Assembly (NCBI GenBank): GCA_963575745.1
Contig: CAUYUJ010016161.1
Span: 50,489-114,488, forward strand
Reading direction: 5' to 3'
Length of the DNA: 64,000 nucleotides
Origin: Prorocentrum cordatum
Lineage: Eukaryota; Sar; Dinophyceae; Prorocentrales; Prorocentraceae
In this document: one piece after another, positions 12,501 to 24,500 of the stretch
Layout of the letters: each line of letters begins with the position of its first letter
Position numbering within the stretch: the first letter of the stretch is position 1
Position numbers and translations under genes: made by a program
Notes under the pieces: model-generated
Told to the model about the DNA's origin: nothing
Databases searched by the model: none
The model's input: only the letters and a program-made list of their open reading frames with translations

Positions 12501-15500
12501 ACCACAACGCACACACCACACACCACACAACACACAGCACACGCACACACAACACACAACAAACAGCACACACACCATACACACACACACACCACAACAC
12601 ACGCACACGCACACACGCACTCACATACACACACACACACGCACACGCACACGCATAAACGCACAAGCACACAAACACACACACAAACACACACACAAAC
12701 ACACAGACACGCAAACACGCAAACGCACACACACACACATTCACACACACACGCACACACACACACACACGCACGCACGCACGCACGCACTCACGCACGC
12801 ACACATAGACACACCACACACCACACACCACACTCCACACACCGCAGCATCTCCGCCTTTCCCTGGTAAACTGGTCGATGCCCTGGTAAACTGGTCATCC
12901 TGGCGCAACCAGGGAATGGACCAGTTTTCTGGTGTCTTTCTTGCGAATGTTTCGCACGGAGTCGCCCCGCAAAGTACCCAGAACAGATTGGTGGATTTGC
13001 GTGTAACCATTTGGGCCCCGAACAACAAGACATGCCGGGGAACGCTCCAGTCGGCGCGTGCGCACGCATTCGTGCTGCTGTTGTGTGCGTGTGTGTGTGC
13101 ATGCGTGTGTGCTGTGTGTGCAGTGTGCGTGCTATGTGCGTGCAGTGTGTGTGTGTTGAGTGTTTGCTGTATGTGCGGTGTGTGTGTGTGTGCGTGGTGT
13201 GTACGGTGTGTGTGTGTGTGTCTTTTGTGGTGTGCGCGGGGTGTGCGGTGTCCGCTGTGTGCGCGGCGTGTGCAGTGTGTGTGGCGCGGTGCGGCGCGCG
13301 CGGTGGTGCCGTGCTGCACGGTGCACCTTATGACGTTCTCTATAGCATTGCCTTGGACGTGCCTGGGGGGGGCCTCCCAGGGAATCCTAGGAATCCCGAG
13401 GGATCCGGCCAATCGCCCGATTCCTGAGAGGGCCTCCTAGGGAATCCCGTGCGGCGCGCGCGCGGTAGCACCGTGCTGTATGGTGCACCTTATAGTGTTC
13501 TATATAGCATTGCTTTTGATTGAGGTACCAGGGGGGGCTTCCCTCCTAGGGGATCCGAGGAATCCCTAGGGATCCCACCAATCGCCGAATTCTTGAGAGG
13601 GCCTCTTAGGGAATCTTGAGAATTCCTCGGTATCCGACGAATTCCCAGATGGCCTCTGAAGGACTCGCAGGAATTCCACGGGATCCCACCAATTCCCAGA
13701 TTCCTGGGAGGGCCTCCCAGGGAAGCCTCGGGATCCTCAGGGATCCGACCACTTCCCAGATTCCTGGGAGAGCCTCCGGGGAATCCTCGGAATTCCTGGG
13801 GATCCGAACAATTGCCAGATTCCTGAGATGGCCTTTTAGGGAATCCTCAGAATTGCGAGGGATCCTACCAATTCCCAAATTCCTGGGAGGACCCCCTGGG
13901 GAATCCTTAGAATTGCTCGGTATCCGACCAACTGCCAGATTCCTCAGAAGGCCTCTGAAGGACTCTTTGGAATTCCAAGTGATCCCACCAATTCTCCGAT
14001 TCCTGGGAGGGCATCCTACGGACCCCTAGGGATTCCGAGGGATCCCACACATTACCAGATTCCAGAGAGGGCCTCTTAAGTAATCTGAAGATTTCTCATG
14101 AATCCGACCGACTCCCAGATTCCTGGGGGGGCGTCGTAGGAATCCGAAGGATCGCGATGTAGCTGACGACGGAGGACCGCAAGCCTTTGCCATCCGAGGA
14201 TGGCGACTGTTCCCCCCAGAGGGACGCAAATCCCCGGTGGACTACGTCGAACAGACAGTTGCCGTCACCAGGGACGGCTCCACGGCAACGAATCGCCCCG
14301 GGCCCGTCCTCCAAGCGGGGAGCAATGGTTTCGCCGCCTCGCGAGCGTCTGCGTGGCCCCAGAAGCCCGGCGGCACCAAAAAACACTTGTCTTCGGGACG
14401 CCCAAGAAGCCATTCGGGAGGCCCACAAGGCTTTTCGGGAGGCCCCAGACGCCTCTCGGGAGGCCCAAGGCACTTCTCGGGAAGCCCAAGGCGCCTCTCG
14501 GGAGGCCCAAGACGCCTCTCGGAAGGCCCAAGACGCTTCTCGGGAGCCCCAAGACGCCTCTCGCGAGGCCCAAGACGCTTCTCGGGAGGCCCAAGACGCC
14601 TTCCGGGAGGCCCAAGAGAACTTCTCCAGAGGCATCTGGATAACTACTCTGGAACTCGCGCCGGGGAATGGATCAGTTCACCGGGAGACACCCAGCTTAC
14701 AGGGAAAAGGAATTCTTTCCACACTATACACACCACACACCACGCGCCTCACATCACACACGCACACACACACACACACAGCACACACCACGCACGCCAC
14801 GCACATCATACACACACTTTCTTGCGCCGGCGGCTAGGCAGATTGACTGCGCTGGCGGAAAGCATCAGTAGGGCATGCGAACACACACACGCACACACAC
14901 ACACACGCACACACACAAACACTCTCACACACACACCGCAGCACACACACAAACACACGCACACACACACACCGCAGCAGCACACACACCGCAGCACACA
15001 CACAGCGCAACACACAGCGCAGCACACACACACACACACACACCGCAGCACACACAGCACACATAACACACACAGACACACACAGACACACACAGACACA
15101 CACACACACACACATACAAACACACACACACACACACACGCGCGCACGCCAAACTGCGCGTGCAGTGGTGAGATGCCTTGTGATGTGTTGTTGTGTGCTG
15201 TTGTGATGTGTTACGATGGCCTCGCGTGCAAGGACACGCGCAGTTTCTTTGTGTCGTGGAGTGATGTGACGCGCAGTGCCCGCGTAGCCGTTTCTGGCAG
15301 CTTTCGGATCCCCCGGACACGCTCGCGCACGCTCGCGCACAGCGCGGCTGTGATGCGCGGCGCTGCGTCGCGCTGTGCCGTGGCCGTGGCCGTTTGAGCG
15401 CTGCCTCGCGAGGCGTGCTCGCGCCTCTCGCTTCCCCCCTTCCCTCCCGCCCCTGTCCTCCCCTTTTCCTCCCCCCCTTCCTCCCCCTGCCCCCTTCTTC

Positions 15501-18500
15501 CCCCCCTTCCGCCTCCGTTTCCTGCTCTGCCTCGCCCTCCGCTCCCTTGTTGTCGTCGTCGTGAGGCAGATCAGGAAGAGTTCTAGTGGGGGCGCACCCA
15601 AAATGAAAACGGGCAAGGGCAAGGAATACGGAGAGCGCGGGCGCTGGAGTGGCCCCGAGCTTGCGACGGCAAGTCTGGCAAGATAGCCCCACTTTTTAAA
15701 CGAGATGCTGGATCGCAAGGTGGCAGCCGAGCGTCCGGCAGCTACCGCGCGGGCGCGAGGATCGGCGACCCCCCGCCGGCGGGTGCGAAAAAGTTCGAGG
15801 ATGTCGCCGAGGACATCTGTGAGGACCACGCGATGACGGACGCAGCGACGGCGGAGACCGGGACTCCTCTGGTGGTTGCAAGGTGCGGTTGGTCGGCGAG
15901 TGATTCCGAGAGGACCCTGGCCCTGCTCGCAGGGGAGAAGGCGATCAAGCGCGCGCTGAGCCATCTGATTCCGCCAGTGCCAACGGGGGGTCGCCGCCGA
16001 TCCATCGCGGCGCGGGCCGCGCGCGCCAGAACGCAAAGAGTTACGACACCCTGCGCGGTCAGAGGTGCGCTTCCCGTGCCTTGAGTCTCCGGCGCCGCGG
16101 CGAAGAAGACGGGCAGGACGGAGTGCGACACGGGCGAGAAAGCAGGCTTTTTCATCGGGGTGATTGGTCGGCTAGGCCACGGGCGGCGCCGACAGCGACG
16201 TCGGCGCGAAGTACCTGGGCGTGCAAGTTGGCGTCTGCCAGCCGCCGAACGTAGACGTTTACAGCATCGCGGACACAGGCTGCCGCGGGAGCGTGGCTGG
16301 ACCTGCCGGGCATGCCGCGGTCGAGAAAAGGCCCGCGAAGCTAGGTCCCATGCCCGTGGCAAGGGCTGTCGGCGAGAGCTTCAGGTTCGGTCGTGGCGAC
16401 ATGATTCGCGCTGCGATCGCCTACGTCTACCCGATGAGAGTCCGCGGCGAGATGAGCAAGCTCGACGCGGCCTACGTCGAACGCGATTGCCCTGGGTTGC
16501 TCAGCGGATCAGCCCCAGAGGACTGAGGCGGGCATCGCGACGGCGACCGACGAGATTCGCGCGGGTTCCGCGACGCGCCTTATCCAGGACCGCCTCGCGG
16601 TGCACCCCGTGCTGAAGGTCGACGAGCACGGCGCAACGGGAACCGCGCGCTGGGCGAGTTTCGGACCAGGAGCATTGACGTTGGCGACGAGGGCCAGGCG
16701 GAGGTCGCGGAGGACTGGGCCCTTTGCGGCGCGGAGGTCGTCGGCGCCTACGAGTGGAAGGCTGCGATTCGTCGGGTCGCTCGCGGGGCGCGGGAAGGGT
16801 TCGCCAAGCGCGTCGATGCGCTCTGCGGCGCCCAGGGCCACGTGTCCAATGCACAGAAGGTCCGCCCACTAAAAGCTCCAAGGCGCTCGGGGCTCCTGCA
16901 GATCTGCGCGCGGGCGCGAGTTTCATGCGCAAGTGGCCCGTGACAGAGGCTGGCGCGTCGCGGGCCCTGCGCTCTCGGAGGCGGGCGGGCCGCCGCCTGA
17001 GGGCCGGCGCCAGAAGGGGCCGCGGCGTGGGCGCGCGTCGAGAAGGTGGGCCCCGATGTCGTCGCGTTCGCATTCCCTTGCAAGTCCTGGCCTCGCGCGC
17101 CGCGCGCGAGTCGCAGCGCCGGGGGGCGGCGATCTCGGCCGCAGGAGATGCGGGCGCAGATCGAGACGTCATTCTGTTTCGCGGCCGGGGTTTCGACCGC
17201 CAGCGGCGGCGCGGGGGGCGCATCTCGCTCGGCGGCCGCGATCGGGATCTCGCGCGAAGGCGAGGCAGATCTAGGGGGCAGCGCGCAGCTGCAACGGAGG
17301 CGTCGCAAACGCGACTGCGCAGTTCGCGATGCTCAGAGACGGGCGACCACATCGAGCGGGGCGCGCGTTTGGCTTCCGAGGTCGGCCTTGGAACATGCAC
17401 GCCTGGTCATCCGGGGCGCGCGCAGCACTGCGAGTACTGCGGCAACTGCTCCAGGGGGTTACCCTGAGGGTCGGGCGTCAATCATTGTTTACTTTTCAGG
17501 GAAACAATGATTGACGGCGGACGAGGGTTATCTTTCGATGTGAAAGCGTTTACTGCGCCCCCTCCATGTGCATTTTCTCAGGCCCACAGATGAGGGGAAA
17601 CATTGGGCGCATTTTTGAGCAAAAGTGGCTAGGGGAGGAGACGGAGAGGGAAAGGAAGGGGAGGGAGGAGGAACAAGAAGCAGAGAGGAAGGCGTAGGGA
17701 GAAGGACGGGATTCGATTGCGAAGGCCAGACGTGGGTCAGAGTCCTCATGGATGCTTCTTGGGGTCTCTTCGTAGCGCTCTCGGGTGCTTCTCGGGGACA
17801 GTGTAAAAGGCCTCTTGGGAGCTTCGTGGGCCTCCGCCTCAGCCTGCCTCAGCCTCAGCCTGCATCAGCCTCAGCCTCAGCCTCAGCCTCAGCCTCAGCC
17901 TCAGCCTGCCTCAGCATCAGCCTGCCTCAGCCTCAGCCTCAGCCTGCTTCAGCCTCAGCCTCAGTCTGCCTTCAGCCTCGCCTCAGCCTCAGCCTGCCTC
18001 AGCCTCAGCCTGCATCAGCCTCAGCCTCAGCCTCAGCCTGCCTCAGCATCAGCCTGCCTCAGCCTCAGCCTCAGCCTGCCTCAGCCTCAGCCTCAGTCTG
18101 CTTCAGCCTCAGCCTCAGTCTGCCTTCAGCCTCGGCCTCAGCCTCAGCCTGCCTCAGCCTCAGCCTGCCTCGGCCGCAGCATCAGCCTGCCTCAGCATTC
18201 AAAATGTGGAATCTGGGAACAGAACACGAAGTGGCCTACAGTTGGCTCCGGGCATTCAAAATCATGCCCAGGAATGGAGTTCTGGGAACTCGAAGACCAC
18301 GAAGTGGCCTACAGTTGGCTCCGGGCATTCAAAATGTGGCCCGGGAATGAGTTCTGGGAACTCGAAGAGCACGAAGTGGCCTACAGTTGGCTCCGGGCAT
18401 CCAAAATGTGGCCCGGGAATGGAGTTCTGGGAAGTCGAAGAGCACGAAGTGGCCTACAGTTGGCTCCGGGCATTCAAATGTGGCCCGGGAATGGAGTTCT

Positions 18501-21500
18501 GGGAGTGCACCTGTTGGATCTCGAAGAAGCAGCCGAAGTGTGTGACTGTTGCATCCGGGTATTCAGAATGTGGCCTGGGAAGGAGTTCTGGGAGCACGAA
18601 GAGCACGAAGTGTGTGACTGTTGGTGAAAACGAGCCCGGCACCCTGCCGCCCGGCAACTCCCCAACACCTGCCCGGACCCCCCTGTGGAGTGATCTGTGA
18701 GCTCTTTTGAGTCAACTAGAAACCTATCAGTCTTCGCTGTTAGGTAAAAACCAAAAAAACCTCCAGTTCTTACTGTCCTCCCCCTTCCGCCTGTACTTTG
18801 GGGGCGACGACGACCGACGACGACGGCGACGGACGACGACGGCGGTGGACAACGACGACAGACGACGGCGCCGCGGCGATGGCGACGCACTTATCTCGCA
18901 TGGAGTTACGCCTCGTACAGCATCGCCAACAACGAGCAGCTAACAATAACAACACAAAACATATGATAATCCCCTTTCTTCTCTTCTTCACGCTTCTCTC
19001 TTCTACGTCCTGGGCACGACGGATATAAAAGGCCCAACCCCTGTCCCGCCCCCTCTCCTTCCCATGCAGACAAAGCAACAACCCCAAAAACAACAACATC
19101 AACAAGAGCAAAACTTATCTCGCATGGTGTTACGCCTCGTACAGCATCACCAACAGTGATCAGCAAGCCTGAACAACAAAATATGATACGCCTCGTACAG
19201 CATCACCATCAATGAAAAGCTAACTAGAACAACAACATATGATGAGATTCCCCCGTTTCTTCTCTTCTTCCCACTTCTCTCTTTGACGTCCTGGGCACGA
19301 CGGATATAAAAAGGCCCAACCCCTTCCCACCCCCTCTCCTCCAAGCAGCAGCCGCAACAGCCGCAACAACATCAACAACAATAGCAACAACAACGCAACA
19401 GCAACAACAGCAACATAAACAGCAACAGCAACAACATCAACCAAACAACACGACGGCGACGGCGACGGCAACGGACTGATCTCGCAACGTGTGAGGTCTC
19501 CTTCGCTAGAACAGCATCGCCAACAGTAGGCAGCTAGCAAGGACAACCTATTACATACCAGAATCCCCATCTCGTCTCTTCTTCCCACTTCTCTCTTTCA
19601 CGTCCTGGGCATGACGGATATAAAGGGCCCAACCCCTTCCCACCCCTCTCCGCCCTCATGTGTATGTAGATGTTCGAGCTCTTTACGACGTATCGCCGAC
19701 ACTGAGCAGCTAGGACAATATAATACATAACATAATCCCCCACTCTTCCCTTCATCCCACTTCTCTCTTTTACGTCCTGGGCACGACGGATATAAAAGGC
19801 CCAGACGGCGACGGCCTTGGCAACGGACTGATCTCGCAAGGTGTCACGCCTCGTTCGCCAGAACAACATCGCCAACAATGAGCAGCTAACAAAACAACAT
19901 ACTATATAATAGCGCCTCCCTTCTTCCCACTTCTATTATTTACGTCCTGGGCACGACGGATATAAAAGGCCCAATCCCATCCCACCCCTTCTCCTTCCCC
20001 GTGTGCACGTATATGCTCGAGCTATCTTTGCCAACACTGAGCAGCTAACAAGGACTTCCGTCCCCCTCTCTTCCCTTCTTCCAATTGCTTGTTTTCACGT
20101 CCTGGGCACGACGGATGTAAAAGGCCCTCCTCTCCATTCAGACACAACAACAACAACAACAACAACAACAATCACAGCAACAACAACAACAACAACCACA
20201 ACAAAAACATCAGCAAAAACAACAACAATAACAACAACAACAACAACAGCAACAACCTCAACAACAACGACAACAACAACCACAACAACAACCGCGACAG
20301 CAGCAGCAACAACAACACAAGCAACAGCAACAACACCACCATCACCGACACCAGCAACGACAACAACAACAACAACAACAACAACAACAGCGACAATAAC
20401 CAACCAACCACAGCAACAGCAACAGTAACAGCAACAGCAGCAGCACCAACACCTGTACAAAGGACCCGACTCCTCCAACATCCATAAGCAGCATGCATCA
20501 ACGGTACCGCCACCACTAACAAAACAACAGCAACGGCAGCGCTAGGAATCGCAACACCAGCAACACACAACAGCCATTTTGGCCCGAGGCGATCCTTCAC
20601 CGACACTCTCAGCCCCAGGGCGCACGACCGTCGAGTGCACAGAGATGAGCCGCAAACGTGGCCCAGAGTCGACTAGCCCTGCTGAGAAGAAGGCCAAGAT
20701 CGACAAGGTATCCGAGCTCTTGCGGTCGCCTGATGTGGCTGACAGCATCCTCATGCATGCATGCCAGGGCCTGTACAAGCCGAAGTTGCAGGAGCTCTGG
20801 GACGGCGCCAACAAGCCGCGCTCCGAGTTCTTGGCCTTCATGAAGAAGCGCGAGGCTTGGAGGCGCAAAGGCTCCAAGTCCAGCCTCGGCGACGGCACCG
20901 ACTCAGAGGAGCTGGCCGCCGCCGCCCTGAAAGTGAAGCCCGAGCCAGCGCCGTTGCCCTTGCCCGAGGCCGACTACGATTTCGAGAAGAAAGTTGCCCG
21001 CGTTGTCATGAACGGCAAGAAGCTGGAGACGACCGACCTGATTCCTAAGACCGTCGGCCGTGGCGAATCGTCAGAAGTCCTTGCCTTGTTCGAGTACGGC
21101 GACCAGAAGTATGCGTACAAGGTCATCGGCATATGGTGGGGTCTTATCACGAGTTCGGGCGCCTCATCATCTGCAGGGCCGCCACCACTTCGAGAGCTTC
21201 CGCGGGCGGCAGGTGGCAAGAAGCCGCAGCGCCGCATCGTGGGCGACTGGGTCGCCCCAACATTCACCACAACAATCGCTTCCTCCTCCTCTGGCCACCG
21301 GAGGAGGAGGAGGAGGAGGAAGAGAAAGAGGAGGAGGAGGAGGGAGGAGGAGGAGGAGGAGGAGAGGGAGGAAAGGAGGAGGAGGAGGAGGAGGAGGGAG
21401 AAGGAGGAGGAGGAGGACAGGGAGGAGGAGGAATAAGAGGAGGAGAAGAGGGAGAAAGAGAGAGATAAAGAAAACGAGAGAAGAAAGCAGAGGGAGTAGG

Positions 21501-24500
21501 GAGAAGGGCAGGTAGGGGGGAGCTACCGCGTCAGGCAAGCTCAAGCTCACGAAGGGTGCGAACAAGGCTGCATCCCAGTCCTGCTCTTCACCTCCTCCCC
21601 CTCCCTCCTCAGCGCCCTCCTCCTGCTCCTGCTCCTGCTCCTCTTCTTCCTTCTCCTCCTTGCTCCTCCTCCTCCCCTCCTCCTCCTCCTCCTCCTCCTC
21701 CCTCCTCCCTCCTCCCTCCTCCCTCCTCCCCTCCTCCTCCCTCCTCCTCCTCCTCCTCCTCTTCCTCCTCCTCCTCCTGCTCCTCCTCCTCCTCCTCCTC
21801 CTCCTAGCCCCCCGCTTCCATCATTTCAGGCCGCGAAGGTCGCCGACTCCGACGCCCAGGCCTCGAAGGTTGCCGACTCCGACGCCCTGGCCTCGAAGGT
21901 TGCCGACTCCGACCTGCAGGCCTCGAAGGTCGCCGACTCCGACCTGGAGGCCTCGAAGGTTGCCAACTCCGACGCCCAGGCCGCGAAGGTAGCCGACTCC
22001 GACGCCCCGCATGCCTCGAAGGCTGCCGACTCGAACGCCCAGGCCTCGAAGGTCGCCGACTCCGACCTGCACGCCTCGAAGGTTGCCGACTCCGACCTGG
22101 AGGCCTCGAAGGTCGCCGACTCCGAACTGCAGGCCTCGCAGGTAGCCGACTCCGACGCCCAGGCCGCGAAGGTCGCCGACTCCGACGGCCAGGCCGCGAA
22201 GGTCGCCGACTCCGACGCCCCCGACGGCGCCTCCGACAGCAAAGCCGAGGTCGGGGCCGAGCAGGCCCCCCCACGACACTTTCAACCCTCCAAGCCCCCA
22301 ACCCCCCCACCCACCCCACTCCACCCTCTGGAGACCTCCAACCCTCCAGCCCTCCAACCCTCCAACCCGGCAGCCCTCCAACCTTCCGCCCCTCCAACCC
22401 CCCAGAGCCCCGACCCTCCAACCCTGCAGCCCTCCACCCATGTAACCCTGCAACCCTCCAACCCTCCTCGAACGCAGGGGCAATAGGGTGAAAGATACGG
22501 TTGGCCCCATCTGGGGCCTTAAGGGCTCCTTTAAGGGCCCTCGCGGGCCCGTTCAGGGCCCTCACGGGCCCATTTAGGGCCCTTCTCCTGCAGCATCGAG
22601 TCCCTTGCGTTTACCCCGTGCGCTGCCAACCGCCCTCGTCCTTGTCGTCGTCGGCCAGGCGGCCGACGGCGGCGCGCCCGCGCCGACTGGCGACGGCTCG
22701 GACGCTGGCGTTGACGCGCTCGCGAAGGAGGCGGAGGAGGCAAAGGAGGCGACGCCGAAGGACGTATAGGGGTTGGGGTTATAGGGTTGGGGGTTCGGCT
22801 CAAGGCTTGCGGCGCTTCAAGGCTTGGGCCGCCTCATAAACCCTGACCGTGGCCCCTACCCCTAACCCTAACCGCAACCCCTAACCCGAGCCCCCAGCCC
22901 CTAACTCGAACCCCTGACCCTATGTTGCCCGAGTGCCCGATCCAGATCTAGATCTACGATCGGGGCGAAGGGAGTAAATCACGTTGTCAAGACGCACGTC
23001 AATTTCCAAGCGAGCGCTACGTGAAACCACAGGACGTTGTCCAGTAGTGGCTCACGTAGCGCTCGCTTGGGAATGGATGTGCGCCTTGAAAACTGGACGT
23101 CGGGCCCCTGGGAATTGAGCACACGGCGTGGCCAAGGAATCTAGATCCCTCCATGGGCAACGGAATCGGTCCATATCCACTGCCCTAGGCCTGGCCCATG
23201 CTGGGCCCAGAAGCGGCGTATAGGCATCCCTGGCCAAGCCAGGAGGGCGTAGTCCTCGGCCCAGAAGGGCAAGGCCTGGGCAGTGGATATGGATAGATCC
23301 CGTCGCCTGATTCGCCAAGGAGTTGGCTGCCGAGCGCCACGAGGAGCTGGTGCGCATCGGCGCGGAGCTCTGCTACAGGGATGGCCCCCTGACGATTCGC
23401 TACGAGCCGCGCTCGTCCAAGGTCCACGGCTGGCTCGCGACTCGGCACGGGCTCGTGGCGAGGCTCGCTGGCCACGGGAACCCGTCGTTCCCGATGAAGT
23501 TCCCAGCAGATGGTCGCGAGGGCTCGGACGCCGAGTTCGTTGCCGCGTACAAGGAGGCCTTCACGACGGCCCTGGACTGGGCGGACGACGTCCAGAACAA
23601 CAAGGGCAAGTGGCGCAAGGGCGCCAAGACTGGCGCGTGGGAGCGCCTCGATCCGTGAGCACGTGTTTCGTTTGCGAGTGCCAACCTGTGGCACCTCGCC
23701 CCTCGAGCTCAGTGCCCTCGCGCTGGGTTCGGGGACGGCCGCTTCGAGGCCCCGAAAGTCGGGGAACATGAAGGAAAAGGGAAGGAAGCTGACACGGCAT
23801 ATGACGTTTGTAGAGCGGAGGCGCTGAGTCGCAACTTGAAAAAAAACATTGGCTATGAGGATGTACCTTTTTTTAAGTTAAAGCTCAACGCGTCCACTCG
23901 ACGAACACCAATGCACTATGCCCGTCTCGTTTCCCGCTTCCTCTGTTTCTCTGACTCCCGATGGGACGAGTCTAACCCCCTCCCGTGCTCGCCTCGAGGC
24001 TGTCGCGGCTAGATGCTCGCCGAAGCAGTTCGGCGTGGAGCGTGGCGCACCATGAGGAGGAGGAAGAGGAGGAGGAGGAGGCAGATGGGATGGTCGACGG
24101 GGGGAGGCAGGGGACGGGGAACGGGAGGAGGAGAAGAGGGAGGATGCGGAAGGGAGGAGGAGGAAGCTGATAACAGGATGAGGGGGAGAGGAGCGCCTGT
24201 CTCGAACAAGTCAGTGTTAGAATGCACGGAATACCCCAACGACGGGGCGTTGGTCTCAGCATTGGGTTATGCTGCCATCCCGCGCTCGGATTGAACAGTT
24301 GCCTCCTGCCCGAGGCGGGACATCGAGGCATTGCGGCCGAGGAAAACACGTGGGCTCGGAAGCCCAAGAGGGCTTCCGACGCGACAAAATGGCTGGTGTG
24401 TTTCAGCCACTTTGTCGCGGAATTGTATGGAGCTGTCCTGAGCCATCTTGGAACTGTCTAGGGCTGCTGCTGGGCCCCCCAATGATGTTGCGGGCCCAAC

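Noticed and set aside
13132-13326. Possible CRISPR-like or satellite coding array around GT repeats
   Set aside because: Simple GT microsatellite with no repeat-spacer structure; this is eukaryotic DNA.
17462-17516. Relationship between the large transposon TIR and introner ends through the shared GTCGGGCGT
   Set aside because: Only nine shared bases at different distances from the terminus, and the duplications differ (TA versus 8 bp), so the match is probably chance.
22780-22920. Telomere
   Set aside because: Only short, degenerate CCCTAA / TAGGGTT runs in both orientations inside an intron.
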